A stretch of 64,000 nucleotides of DNA from Seriola aureovittata (lineage: Eukaryota; Chordata; Actinopteri; Carangiformes; Carangidae). A program made the translations under genes and the position numbers. The DNA lies in assembly GCF_021018895.1 (NCBI RefSeq), contig NC_079375.1:20353492-20417491 (forward strand), written 5' to 3'. The notes under the pieces were generated by a model. The model did not search any database, was not told the DNA's origin, and saw only the letters and a program-made list of their open reading frames with translations. Shown here piece by piece: positions 23,221-36,200 of the stretch (within the stretch, counting starts at the first letter, position 1; each line of letters starts with the position of its first letter).

Positions 23221-26200
23221 GAGGGATTTTTTTTCCTTCTTTTTTTTTTTACAAGCACACATTATAGCTGGCTTATAGGCTGAAGGCAAGATCCTGTTGC
23301 CTGCCAAGCAGTATGTAGGCTATGCAAGGACTGAACCATTAAATATACGAGCTCCACATTTCCCACATTTTCTTTGAAGCGTCTCTAATAACACCACAAA
23401 TAAAAGCTAAACAATTTGCCTGTATATTGTGTATATTTGTATATGCACATATGTATGAACGTGTTTATTTTAGAATTTATGTGCACAGAGTGATCACCCA
23501 CTGAATTGTTGAGGTCATGGAAAAGTTAGAAATTAAGATGGAAAATTGTTTCCAAGCCTCGAGGAATTGTGGTAAATGCACATCAAACAAGTTTCAAATT
23601 GAAAATGAAAGTTTTTACATAATCTTACCCCCCCTCCTTTTTCTTCTTTTTTTGAAGAATTGTCCAAAAAAAAAACAAATGCCTGCTCATTTACAGTAAC
23701 CCCCAGCTACAGTAGTGGCTAAACAAGGATGCTACAGTGAATACTGAAAATACAGAACAAAATATTTAGGATAATTGTGTCTAGGGATTGTTAAACCATG
23801 TCAACCTTTCCTAAGGTCTCCTGCCTTTCTAAACTATATGTTGTCAAATAAAATACAAAAAGAAAATTACATTAGATGATTATTCCTGAATAAGTGAGAA
23901 TACGGGGCAATTGTTGTATGAACTCTACCATCAACTTGTATTTTAAGTTGACTAAAATAAAAGCGACATGACATGAAACTATTCTACTAAACAAAAGTTA
24001 ATGATGAGATGAGGAATTCCCTGCTGTTTTGTCAAAAATATAATGCGGCATCATTTCATACAATCGATGCTTAAAACTTGAAATGATGATTCATTGGCTA
24101 TTTCATTGATCTCTGGTGACAGTGATTGCAGTAAGGCGGTCAGATCACACTAAGATGAGAGGTGACACTGAGCCAGCTCTTATAAGGGGATAACATACTA
24201 CTGCATGCTGACAAACCATTCAGGAGAAATGCCCGTCTAGATCCACAGCCAAATCAGATTTGCAGACACCAGCTTAGGCAGGGACGGAAAATGATCCCAC
24301 CTCCTTGAAACAGGTAGAACAGGACAGGGACACCACTCTAAAATAATAACTTACCTTTTTGGATAAACGCCCAGCAGTATGCATGATTTCCTCCTAATTC
24401 AACCTGAGACATACCATATTATGTTGTGCTGCCATTTCTCAAGGAAAAAAATCCTCACTAATGATTTCAGCTGTAATAAATGAAGGACCTCAGCGTCCCT
24501 CGAGCTTTCAGGACAATCTCATTGCGGGAGTTCAGCTCTCAAATAGATTAAAAAAGAAGCAGCAGGCACATGGCCAGCAAACCAATGTGGCACAGGACTG
24601 ACAGACACTAGCTCAGATGGTAAAGGAAGCTTCAGAGTTCAAACCAGAAACCAGTTCAGTCTGAAAGCACAATACCGTATGTACACTGCACGCAGTGAAC
24701 TCAGCCAAGATAAGGAAGGGTTACACAGTTCACAGGTTCTGTCAGGTGAGGACAGGAGCCTCGTCTGGCAGTATCAGACAGAACATGCAGACAAGATAAT
24801 AAGGTCATTTACAGCCACAATGTATTTGTAATAAGAAGGAAAGTGTATTATTAACACAAAATAAATTATCCTCATCATACGAAAGGGATTTTTACTGTAT
24901 AAGTCATGGGGAATATTATGGAAATAATGATAAAATCTCCTACCACAGAGTGCTGGAATTACTTGTTTTGCATTATCTGGTGTGATTTAGAGCCAGTCAA
25001 AGCACTCAGTAAACTATGAACTCTACCTACTCCCATAAGAACCCTTAAGATGTCAGTTTCATCTCACAATGTTTTTCTTTCCTGGTGAACGCAGTGTCTA
25101 GCCAGAGGAAAGAGCCCTGATGAAAAAGTCAGACATACCCTGCACTTAAACCAGAATGGTAATTATAGTGACCACTTTCCATAGGATGACCCTCACACTA
25201 TTTACTTTTTTCTCCCACTAACATGGGAGATTCTGGGAGCAAGGCAAAGATTGCTTCCCATTACCGCAATGGAGAGACATGATAATCAGTGAACATAATT
25301 ATCATGCTCTTGACAAGCAAAAACATTGCCTATAGGAGAAGCAAAACTAGGTCAGAAACTAGCATATGGCTGGACAATGTGTGGTCAATGTGCAAAATTG
25401 GGGACATAGTTGAAAACTGTTGCTGTATAAAACAGATTTGTCTGTAGCAACAAATGCTGTAAACGCCCCCCAATAGAAACTGTTTGTGCCAAATCATTTT
25501 GAAAGAGTAACAGCCAATGGGGAAACTCTAACTCAGTCATGTGGCATTCGCTGACTAATGGTGGAATTATAATCAGTCACTCACTCAGTCAGTTAGTCTC
25601 AGAGTCGCAGTGTTCAGGGCCCCACTCAAAAACAAGAGACCACAGCCCAGCCTAACCAAATAGATAGATGAATAGATATATAAATAAAACATAATCACAC
25701 TGTAACAGAACCATTTTCATCAAAAGACAGCTGTGCCACCACCTTCAGATTCATTTTAACACCTCACCTACTTATTAAAACCTGTTTTACAAGAGGCACC
25801 TGCCCAGACAGCAGCTTAAAGAACAAAAGGCAAAGAAAAATATACACTTTCATACGAAAAACGACACACATAATGCCGAAACAATAATGAAAAGGAAAAT
25901 TCTGTCATTAACATTAGTTTAATGTTTTTAGCAGTGGTTAATAAGGAATAATGGAGTAATGGAGACAGTGGCAAAATTAAGAATCTGAACTTCTGCTTGA
26001 TTAGTCTTTATGAATTATTTGAACCAACTTCTGATGGACAGTATTATGATGCTGAACTCGTAGAGAACATATGTCCCCCACCAGCATGTATCATCCATTG
26101 ATTGAATCGAGGTTGTTGTCACACTTCAATGAAACGCCAGCGAAGCCCTTGAATTGCAAAACAGCACTGATCACCTCATGACTGCTAAAAATACGTAACG

Positions 26201-27540
26201 TGATAAACACATATCTCAGCCTTGTGTGGAAAGTAATTGTGCCACCACTGGAAAAAAAAGAGCTTGTTTCAGGATGAAGAATACATTTGAATACATTATA
26301 ATATTTTTTGGTTTTCTGATAAACATGTAGCCAAGTTGAGGCTTTTTGAATAGCATTTAATGGTATAATTACTGGTTAAAGCATAAGATAAGTTTAAATC
26401 AATTGTGAAAAATTGAAACACTGAACATGGCAAAACTTTAAAGTATTACTATAATTATATATTTGATAGTTAGAAACTCTTAGGATGCCATAACTTTTTT
26501 CGTCTCAACAATTATGTTTTACATATTAAGATATGTGAAGGAAAGACATTACAGTGACAGGGAGCATGCATGCTTTTTCAAAGCTCATCCAGTTCACAAG
26601 GTGAGCTTTGCCTCATATTGGCTTACAAAGAGTTAATTTAAGTAGTATCCAATAAGCTAATTGTTCAGCTGAGATAATGTTCTTGGTGGATGCCCTTTAG
26701 AGACACATGACACACTGGAAACTCAACAATACAGGGCAACAAGAGGGAAACTCAGCCAAGGGTGTAGCTAAAATGGTGGCCAGGTTGGCACATGACTACC
26801 TTTGAATTTTAATTGGCCAAAGCTGGTGCCACCACATATTCCCTAGAACACCAGTGGCCGTTTGATTCTGAGTGACACACTGAATTTGCTGGTAATAAGA
26901 GGCAAGTGGCAGATGTTACAGGACTTGTATTTCAAGTGTGCGACAGATAATCTTACTGGATATCACAGTTATTAACCCAGATATTTCAAAGTGCAGTTCA
27001 GAGGCGTTTTAGACTGTTCTAATGAGCCCAAGCAGTGCTATAGTTCTGAATGTAATAACAGGTTTCCAACATAATATTTAAACTAATTTGATACAAAGCT
27101 ACTGATTAAAACAAACCGGACTACCCATTGCCACTGTCTAAGAGTAGGTTGTTGGCTTGGTCAAGTCTCCAGCCAACACATTGGAGGATAGCTACATCTA
27201 AAATTACCATTCTGCTGGGGGCTGACATGGTAAGAATACTATGATAATTTACATGGTAGGTTTTTGTGGCTTGTTGTCAAGGACTTCCATTTGTTGTAGC
27301 TGCTTGTACAAAGGCAACACTGCCATCTGGCGTTGAATATTATATCAAGTGCCCAAAGCCAATAAAAAAAATAACATAAAATAATTAAAGTAAAGCTAAA
27401 TAAGTCATGCCTTTGTGTGATTAAAGTTTCGTTTCCCAAGAGAGAAAACCAGGGCCACTGACCATACAAACTTACAGAAAATTAAAAAAATTCACGGGAA
27501 TTGATTAGTTAGGACTGGAGCTTCAACTGCTAGACCAGTG

Positions 27541-27616
27541 CAATCGATCCAGAGGAAAGGATTTACAGTCTGCAGGGCGACGGAAGTTGCCTGCATCCTC
27601 ATCAGTAAACTTATGG
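27541..27616 (+). other. ipp: Possible non-coding first exon of ipp
   Basis: A stretch ending CTTATGG before gtaagtcgc at about 27616 could be a 5' UTR exon spliced to the acceptor tttcag at 28030 or so. It lies where an ipp promoter is expected. The upstream boundary is unknown. Confidence 0.35.
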
Positions 27617-28085
27617 GTAAGTCGCAGCTAAAACAAGCTGACATTTGGCTTATTTTTTGGATACATGTCCGTGATTCCCAGTGAGTTGACAGTCTGTGTA
27701 GGGGTTGGTTAAACAGTCGAGTTGTCTGGTGTCAGTTAGCCGTTTTACTGTTAAATATGATAACTGAATCCACCCCGGCGAGCTGTCTGTTGGCTAGCAT
27801 GTCTGGCTAACCGCAACGGGAGGTGTGTGTTTACAGAAAAAAACAGTAACAGTGAGGTTGACGGTAACTTACCTTTGAATGGTCCAGTGTGCTTTACCAT
27901 GGTGCAGTGGAGACACACACCCTTTATATGTTTATCATTGACTATTTGCTGATAAAGCCCGAGTTTTTCGTTACACAACAGTCAAATGACCCTGTTTTGG
28001 TGTTTATGCGGTCAGCTCATGTGTCTTTCAGGCCTGTTTTGTGCTGAGATTCTCTAGAGCAGAGGGTTTGGGGAAACTGGTCTCC

Positions 28086-28157
28086 ATGGTAACACAGTCC
28101 TGCCCCAGCTGCCATGTCCTCCATCGCTTTGTCAACATCCCCTGGTTGTGGGAGTGA
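28086..28157 (+). other. Upstream ORF overlapping the ipp start codon
   Basis: An ATG in good context (TCCATGG) 28 nt before the ipp ATG opens a 23-codon frame that ends with TGA at 28155-28157. This is inside the ipp coding region and in a different frame. Scanning ribosomes would meet it first, so it could lower ipp translation. Whether the transcript includes it depends on the UTR exon. Confidence 0.55.
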
Positions 28158-31100
28158 TGCTGCAGCTGCCATGGCAACCCAGGGATCTGAGCAGGCACTG
28201 CTGGCCTCAGACCGCTACGCCAGACTCATTCTGGCCCAGATGAACAAAATGCGGCTCCGCACTGACTTCTGCGACGTGGGGCTGAAGGTCGGCAGCCGGG
28301 TCTTCAGGGTCCACCGGCTGGTGCTCGCTGCCAGCAGCCCGTACTTCTCTGCCTTGTTCTCCGGGGGGATGAGTGAGGTGGATAAAGAGGAGGTGCAGAT
28401 CCTTGGTGTGGAGACTGAAGTCTTTGAGGTTTTGCTGGACTTCATATACACAGGTTTGCATTGATCCAGATATTCCCATCATCATGTTTCAGAAAATCTA
28501 TAGTTTTGTACCATTTTCTCAGTGGAGTTGTATACTCTGTCCTTTCAGGCGTGATCAGCGTGACTGTGGAGAATGTTCAGGAGCTGATGGTTGCAGCAGA
28601 CATGCTGCAGCTGAACGAGGTGGTGTCTGTCTGTGGAGAGTTTCTCAAGGGCCACATGGACCCGTCCAACTGTGTGGGCATCTTTCAGTTCCTAGAGCAG
28701 ATTGCCTGCATGGACATGCTGGAATTCACTGAGAACTACATTCATGTTCACTTTCTGGAGGTATGAACGCACAAGAGACACTGTATTAAGCTTCATGTGA
28801 TTCTCCAATAAATTAAAGTAAGATGTAACAGAAATCTACAAACACCATCAGCATCTTATCAGAATTGGATTTTTATCATTTACGTTGTTAAAAGCACTTC
28901 AGCTCACATTGTAATTTTCAAGCTTAATGCTCATAGTTTTCCTGGTTCAACTGCTCTCCTTTAGGTGTGTGTTACTGATGAGTTCAGGGGCCTGTCGAAG
29001 GATCAGTTGGTGAGGCTGCTGCGAAGTGAGGAGCTGAGGATTGAGGATGAGTACCAGGTGTTCACTGCAGCCATGGACTGGGTTCTCCAAGATGTGGCAA
29101 AGAGGAAAAAAAATGTAGTGGAGGTTCTGGAACCAGTCCGCTTCCCTCTGCTTTCCCCACAGAGACTGTTCAAATACATAGAGGGTAAGAAAAGTATGAA
29201 AGTTTATTTTCGCACTTTTATATTTTACACTCTGCAGGATTTCTATTCGGTATTTAATAACATAAAGAAAATCTTCACACGGAACCCTAACAGTAAACCA
29301 GTTTTGATGTGTTGTCTCTCCACAAAGGTATTACTGACTTCAGCCTGAGGGTGGCACTGCAGACTCTGCTGAGGGAATACACTGAAGTCACAAAGTCTCC
29401 CAAAGAAAATAAGATGTACAGTCAGCTTCAACCAGCCAAGATGAGACCAAGAAGAAAAGCCAGAAAATACCTCTATGCCATAGGTTCCGTAATCAAACAT
29501 CTTGTTTCAGAATATAGACATGGGTTGTGATGAATTTTGGTGAATGAAAACATCCACTGAGATTTGATGTAAAATCCAGAAATTCCATTTAATGTCTCAC
29601 CTTGACTTTTTAGGAGGCTACACTCGGTTGCAGGGCGGCCGCTGGAGTGACAGCCGAGCGTTGAGCTGTGTGGAGCGCTTTGACACGTTCAACCAGTACT
29701 GGACCACCGTATCTTCCCTGCACCAGGCCCGCAGCGGTCTGGGGGTTGCAGTCCTGGAGGGTATGATCTACGTGGTGGGAGGTGAGAGAGCAGAGGTTGT
29801 GCTTTTGTGTAACAAAAAAATGAAATAACCTGCAGGGTTTTCAGTCTGACACTGGATTTTTTTCACCAGGGGAGAAAGATTCAATGATTTTTGACTGCAC
29901 AGAGAGATATGATCCAGTGACCAAGCAGTGGGCTGCTGTAGCGTCGCTGAACTTTCCTCGCTGTGGAGTTGGCGTCTGCCCCTGCCACGGAGCTCTGTAT
30001 GCACTCGGTAAATATCACAGTAATGCTAGCGCCATTTTTAATGAAAACACATGCAGCACATGCTGGTAGTTTAGTTTTAACGGGACACTCCATCAATTTC
30101 ACACTTGAAGATCAGTTTACTGGTCATGGGTAGTACTGCTCAGCCTGTGTAAACAGTTGTATAATGTCTTCTGTGGCTCTGGAGGAGCCTTGTTGAGTCT
30201 GAGTTTAGACTCGGAGCTTGGGCTCGGAGACTACAAATCTATAACAGAAACCTTATATTTCAAACTGAGGTCAGAAAGACGTGGGCTTATATGAGTCAGG
30301 GAAGGTCTAATGAAAGATGCTACTGAGTTTGGGAAATGTAGGATCCATTGTTTTTGAAGTTTGACCCTTACTAGAGCATAAAGGTCATGATAACTCAGCC
30401 GCTGCTATAATAATTAGAATTTTTTTATGTGCCTCTTATGTCACCCAACTTTTAGGGCAGCGCAGTAATAAATTGATGGAGTATCCCTTTAACCACAGTG
30501 AAAGAACATAGAAGCAACAAGATTTTAATTACCAACTTAAACACCACAAGGGTATTATTGGAAATTATGTTGAAAACTAAGACAGATACTTGATGTTGCC
30601 AAGATCTTATCAATATCACAACAAAACTGACAATTTCAAGTTTAATAAGTTCAACAAAATCACTTTGTGAAATGATTAAAAGACAACTCAGTTTTTGCAA
30701 TTAAATTGTTAGTTCATAACGAGCATCTTGGAGAAAAAATGTCACCTGATTGTTATTCTGTCATGTGCTTCTTTAGGTGGTTGGATTGGCTCTGAGATCG
30801 GGAAGACAATGGAACGATATGATCCAGAGGAGAACAAGTGGGAGGTCATCGGCAGCATGGCAGTTCCTCGTTACTATTTTGGATGCTGTGAGCTACAAGG
30901 TGTGTGCTTTGCTTTTTTAAATGTATATAATCAGGTTCAACTGAAAGAACAGATTTTTTATGTATGAGAGATGTTATACTGCTCTGAACTAAATGCAGTT
31001 GTTTCTTCCCAGGGTTCATTTATGTGATTGGAGGGATCAGTGATGAAGGGATGGAGCTGCGTTCAGCCGAGGTGTATGACCCCATCTCCCACCGATGGAG

Positions 31101-31554
31101 CGCCCTTCCTGTCATGGTCACGCGTCGAGCCTATGTGGGCGTCGCCTGCCTCAATAACTGTATTTACGCAGTGGGTGGTTGGAATGAGGCGCTGGGTGCA
31201 CTGGAGACAGTGGAGAAGTACTGTCCTGAAGAGGTAAAGTGCCACTAAAGACACTTAATATCTTAATTTCTGAGAAAATCCTTTTTCTTTGATTCTAACA
31301 TTGCTTGTATCTATTTGCTGATCTTTCAGGAGAAATGGATGGAGGTGGCGCCGATGTCTACTGCACGTGCAGGCGTGTCGGTGTCGGCGGTTAACGGGCT
31401 GCTGTATGCTGTCGGGGGCAGGGCGGCCAGCAGAGACTTCTCTGCCCCAGTGACAGTGGACTCTGTGGAAATCTACGACCCTCATCTGGATACATGGACT
31501 GAGGTCGGCAACATGATCACCAGCCGCTGTGACGGAGGGCTGGCTGTGCTCTGA
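28114..31554 (+). CDS. ipp: BTB-BACK-Kelch protein IPP
   Basis: Nine coding exons: 28114-28453, 28549-28760, 28965-29184, 29328-29483, 29614-29781, 29870-30007, 30777-30899, 31013-31233, 31330-31554. They join in frame to 600 aa (human 584). A low-complexity N-terminus is followed by a BTB domain (about 37-145; FCDV, HRLVLAASSPYF), a BACK domain (about 150-260; LRSEELRIEDEYQVF) and six Kelch repeats (about 310-597), each with the GG and later Y/W signature. Near-identical blocks to mammalian IPP include RKARKYLYAIGGYTRLQGGR and GGRWSDSRALSCVERFDT. Proteins of this build bind actin or act as substrate adaptors for CUL3 ubiquitin ligases. IPP itself has been linked to actin; its substrates are not known to me. 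The second ATG (MATQ, residue 20) is closer to the mammalian start and may also be used. Confidence 0.95.
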
Positions 31555-32640
31555 TATGCAGGAATATCAGCCTCTGAATCATCCCAAAACTGCATAAACT
31601 AAAGAGAAGCTGCACCTTAAAAAACACAAAACTGTGTTTTTGTCTCATGTAGGCTTTCACATCATCATTTATTTTATTTATACATGGATTAGACGTGCTT
31701 TTCCTTTATTTGTCCGTAACATTTGACATTCATTGAAAATATGAATATGACAACAGATCTGCAACTGGAAAACTGCCAAAACTGCTTCCATGAACTCTGT
31801 TACATGGTGCATCTGTTTCCCTATTTTACAAGAATGTTAGACTGTCAACGCACTTGTTTTCCCTCCCTGTGTATCGGAAGACAACGCAATCCTGACTTTT
31901 CACAGCAGAGGTTTCTATTTTTGATTGACCAGAAAGTTTTTTTTCATGAGCATTAAAGAGTCCTGTGGGGACTGAGACTGAGACTGTTCTAGTTTAAGAT
32001 GTGAAAGCACTGTTCTTTAGTTTGTTTTCTTTTTATCTTTCCTCAAAGGAATGTTTGAGGTGTGTGCACTGCTACTTACAAAATGTATCAAATCACTTTG
32101 AGCCTATTTGATAATGGAACCAAATGAACCTTAGGGGTGTTTTTAGTTTCATGGTTAGTGATTTCTGTAAATAATAATGAACTTGAACAGCACACCACTG
32201 TTGTTACTCCAGTGCAGCGATCACTCAGTTTTCACTGGATTATTTTTGTATATATGATACTGTAAATATTTCTGCCTCTTTGTCACTATTTACGCTTAAA
32301 TCCAAGCGAGTGAATACTGTTTATTTTCACTCACTGGTAGCACCTGAAATGACTAGAATTTACATTTCATTTACATTTCATCCTTCTAATGTGGAGACAC
32401 ATGGCAATGATTCACAATGCACATGTTTGGAGATGTGTTTACGCTAAGTACTGCTGGTTTCCTCTTTGGATTTTGTCATATTAGCGCATATCACATTGAG
32501 GTGTTGCACAATGACAGTATTGCCTATCATGTACTGTTATCCCTTTGGAAGAAACTTAATAGTAATGTTAAAAAAGAGTAATTACATCTTTTATTGTTTG
32601 ATTTCATATTTAATAAACTTCTTAAAAAGTTAGTTGTGTG
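31555..32640 (+). other. ipp: ipp 3' UTR
   Basis: Follows the stop at 31552-31554. An AATAAA at 32612-32617 in a T-rich context is the likely polyadenylation signal, giving a UTR of about 1.1 kb. Confidence 0.6.
32612..32617 (+). promoter_or_regulatory. Candidate polyadenylation signal for ipp
   Basis: AATAAA followed by a TTAGTTGTGTGTGTGT-type GT-rich downstream element. Confidence 0.6.
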
Positions 32641-33512
32641 TGTGTCGCTTGAAATTAACCCACATTAAAGATCATTCAGAGTTAATAACTTGATAGAGGA
32701 CTCATCCTCCTAGAGTCTTGTGCCAACATCAATACATAGGATCAGATCATTACTCTCAGAATTATCTCTAACTAATTTCCTCCTCCCTGATGTACTGAGT
32801 GATGCTGTGGAGGTGTGTGTTACGTCTGTTATGACAAAGATTCATGATTACAATCCTTCAAATTTGCACATTTGCTGGAGAGGTTTTCTGCGCTGTGCAA
32901 ACAAAGTACTACACAGTACCAACACTTGGTCAGACATGTCACTGGATTTATGGCTCCTCATTACATGAAGAAGTGTACTCTCAAGTCATCAACTCTCTAG
33001 TGCCCTTATTTATAATGATCCACACACCTCTGTTAGGCTGCAGTTTGCTACTGTAAAGCACCAAGGCTGTTTGGTATTGAAACTTCCAAAACATTGGAAA
33101 ATGTAGGCTCACTTACCTCCAGCTCTGCCACTAAAACTCAGCACTCATGGATTTACAATCAACGTTAACAATGAACGTTTGTCTCCAAAAAACCCAATTT
33201 CCCTTGTGACTGTTTGGATCATTGTGAATAACTGGATTTAGATGTTTCTTTTAGATAAGAAGAAAAAATATTTTCTGACATTCATTCTCATTTTGACATC
33301 ACGATCCATTGTCATGTATGAATATGTAAAAACTTTACATGACTAACTGTATCATTTAAATCCTCACTGCTGCCTCAGACTGGAGTCATTAAAAAGGGCA
33401 AGGAGAGATAAATGGGTTAGCATAAATAACAGAACAATATTATCAATATTTCTTTTACAAACTAAACACAGCATTTTACAAACTATGGGACATTTCTTAA
33501 GCTGCGGTTTGA

Positions 33513-33591
33513 CTTGTATTAGTCTGGAGTTGGACAACAATGGAAAGGAAAAGTATGCAAATAGTCCCAATGTTAATCGACTGTCTCAAAT
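33513..33591. repeat. Left 79-bp direct repeat around a tmem69 fragment
   Basis: Matches 33806-33884 over its whole length with a few substitutions and no visible indel. Shared core TTGGACAACAATGGAAAGGA. The copies lie 293 bp apart in the same orientation and bracket the tmem69-like fragment. Confidence 0.85.
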
Positions 33592-33630
33592 TTGCTCATG
33601 TAAATTTCCCGTATTTGAATTACCTTTTTC

Positions 33631-33783
33631 AAGTGAAGGCACCTCGCTGTTGCCCAAGTTCATCCAGTCTGGCTGAGCGGGACTGCCAGCAGGGATGACA
33701 GCGAGGAAGGAGACTATGGAGGCTCCATAGACAACCTGAACATATGCCACTTCAGGGTAGAAGGACTGTGCAGCAGCCGTCAT
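33631..33783 (-). pseudogene. Partial duplicate of tmem69 coding exon
   Basis: Closely matches part of the tmem69 last exon (34493-34660, same orientation). Reading on the minus strand it keeps SFYPEVAYVQVVYGASIVSF and IPAGSPAQPDWMNLGNS. An in-frame deletion of about 18 bp removes the GGARWGF segment, so SFL runs into AVIPAG. There is no start, no remaining transmembrane C-terminus and no splice context. The fragment lies between two 79-bp direct repeats. The frame is still open but truncated at both ends, so a functional protein is unlikely. This is a recent local duplication judging by the similarity. Confidence 0.85.
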
Positions 33784-33805
33784 GCTTTTTCTACCTGTGC
33801 TTCTT

Positions 33806-33884
33806 CTTGTATCGGTCTTGAATTGGACAACAATGGAAAGGAAAAGCATGGAAATAGCCCCAATATTAATCGACAGTCTCAAAT
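33806..33884. repeat. Right 79-bp direct repeat around a tmem69 fragment
   Basis: Partner of 33513-33591. See that entry. Confidence 0.85.
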
Positions 33885-34261
33885 ATTTAAATCATCTTTT
33901 TTTTAGTAGGGCACATTTTGTCTGTACTTTACACAGCAAACACTGTAATTCTAAAAATGTTTGCTGATAAATGATACGTGTTTACTTCACCTCAAAGTCT
34001 CTTATTTGTTACATTTGGATATTTCAAATGTAGAGCCTCACAAGTTAGAATTTTCTGTCCCAATTTTGCAACTCACAAAAATGCTCTTATTTATTTTCTA
34101 AATGATGTTCCATGCTTACAGATATCACATGTCCCAAAGGTAACAAAATTATTGCTTTGAGTTGTTGTACAACAAGAACAAACCAGACTGTCTTCACATT
34201 TTAACTTAATTTTACATTTTATTAAGCCCATATGGATCAAGGAACAAACTGTCCTATTCAA

Positions 34262-35148
34262 TCAGTTCTGAATCTCTTTGATCTTCTTCTCAATGCAGAA
34301 TTTTTTAAATGTCAGTGTAGCCACCAGTGAGAAGGTGGCGACCAGAGTGAGGACAGTCCGCATGGCTTTGAACCAGGCAGGGTAGCCAGGCAGCAGGGTG
34401 AGGTCGTAATGCAGTGATAGACCCAATCCCATGATAACTACCAGGGCTCCCTCCGCAATATTGTCCCTGCAGAGCAATGCCAACCAGGCCACAAGTGAAG
34501 GCACCACACTGTTACCCAAGTTCATCCAGTCTGGCTGAGCGGGACTACCAGCAGGGATGGCAAACCCCCAGCGGGCACCTCCGAGGAAGGAGACTATAGA
34601 GGCTCCATAAACAACCTGAGCATACGCCACTTCAGGGTAGAAGGACTGTGTGGCAGCCATCAGGAGAGGGGCCGCCAAGAAGGGGATGAGCCCAGAGAAA
34701 CCGAGGTACAGAGCTGGTTTGGGAGCCTGAGTTAGGGCCTTTAAACTGAAGCCCTCCTTGGTGTTTTCTCTGACTGAGGTGCCTTGTGAATCCCTGTGGC
34801 AGAGACGGGAGGCATGCCAGCTCAAGGGCCTGATGCTCAACAGCCTGTTGATGGAAGCTGCTCTGGATGAATGTAACACAGAGGAGGCCTGAGAGTGAAA
34901 CAGCTGCTCAGCTTTTGTTGAGTAGTTTGCTGCTCTGGTTATCTGCTGAGGACATCTCCACACCGAAACCTGAGAACATAATAAGCATAAAAATGCATAA
35001 ACATTAAGACTTCTCATTGTTATTGTTATATGATGCTAGCACATACAGTACCTCTGTACTCTAGTAAGAAAACTGTACTGATCCAAATCATATTTTCTTT
35101 TAGTCTTACCCCAGAAATGATGCGTCTTCCAGCTGCAAATCTAATCAT
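34262..35148 (-). CDS. tmem69: Transmembrane protein 69
   Basis: Two coding exons on the minus strand: 35148-35110 (13 codons, MIRFAAGRRIISG) and 34969-34262, joined phase 0 at G/gtaag and ctcag boundaries, 248 aa (human about 247). The N-terminal 90 residues are basic and serine-rich without acidic clusters, compatible with a mitochondrial targeting sequence. From about residue 95 several hydrophobic segments follow: the LGFSGLIPFLAAPLLM helix, the AYAQVVYGASIVSFLGG helix, and later ones around VAWLALL and LTLVATFSLVATLTF. Conserved blocks LGG.RWGFA.P.GSPA.PD and LP.YP.WFKA..TV.TL.A identify the TMEM69/DUF3429 family. The molecular function is not established. Downstream lies its own truncated copy at 33631-33783. 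Confidence 0.94.
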
Positions 35149-36200
35149 TTTCAATCTGAAAAAGACACGTTTTCAATTACTGATAAACCTCTCCCAATAG
35201 TACATGCAAGCAGTAATTTTAAGCTATGATACAACTGCCCTAGGCTAACTAAGGTGCTATTAACAGCTAGCATACAACCTTATAGTCACTTGCTCAACCT
35301 GATGCAATACAGAGCTATCCTACTGTAACAAACATAAACAACAGATTTTGCAGTTACCTAAAGGTTGCCCTTCAATTGTTTGTCATCCAATAGCTCGCCA
35401 AAGCCACTGCAGGCACAATGATATATAGTTAATAGTTGAAAAGTTCACGTTAACTAGCTAAACTAGAGGTCGTCTGCTGACTGCCATTCTATCGGTGCTC
35501 GATTAAATGCCTGTTTGTGTCCTAATACTGGATTCTCAAACTGAATGAGAAGAGATGTGATATCGACTGGTTTGGCTGACGGCGGCGGGGGAGGTATTAA
35601 GTTATATTCAAGATGTCGAAACCCCGCTATACGTGCTACTAACACAGTGCTCCAGTTATATTTCTTGAAAAATATGACGTTATAATTTCAAGTATAAACA
35701 TGTAGTTTTGTTTAAAGAGAAACGTATTTCACAGAAGCTGTGCTATGTAGCCTGTTAAAAACTAACAACAGCATAGAACCTCACTAAGTTGCATAATCAC
35801 GACAGGTCTTGAACGTATCACCGCCGAGGCTGTTCGAACCCCTCAGTGCCAGCGCCAGTGGTAAGCGCTCTGAAAACCCAAACAAACATCAATAGCCGTA
35901 TAATTAAGAGGTTTATAGTTGCCAAAAAGTTTGATCTCGTTAGTGTTTGCAGATTTAGTGTATATTTGAACCACTGTCCATCGGAGGCTATCTTGCTCAG
36001 AAGAAGGTACACGGTATCGTCATGAAACACAGCAAGTTAGCTCGCTAGCACTTAGCAAGCTGATGAATGTGTGCTACCGCTGTTGAGGTAGCCATTTTGA
36101 AACTGTGTTGTTCCAACGAAGCCAGGTCTGTTTACCTCAATTGTATCTTCGTGACAGCTGCTTAAATAGACAGTTTTAGCTACCATGGGCATACTAAATG
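35149..36200. promoter_or_regulatory. Shared intergenic promoter region of tmem69 (-) and gpbp1l1 (+)
   Basis: The two genes point away from each other. The stretch contains GCCATTTTG at about 36091 and several CpG dinucleotides around 35580 and 35820-35860. Transcription starts of both genes probably lie here, but I cannot place them. Confidence 0.4.

Larger units (their letters stand above)
21521..27540. other. Intergenic gap between pik3r3 and ipp; MAST2 not seen
   Basis: About 6 kb without recognisable exons on either strand. In human, MAST2, with kinase and PDZ domains, lies here. No kinase motif such as HRDLK or DFG in a plausible exon was found. Contains (GAT)n at 22188-22233 and a CCAAT-rich patch at 23060-23220. 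The 23.5-27.2 kb part is AT-rich with no long open frames. Confidence 0.6.
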
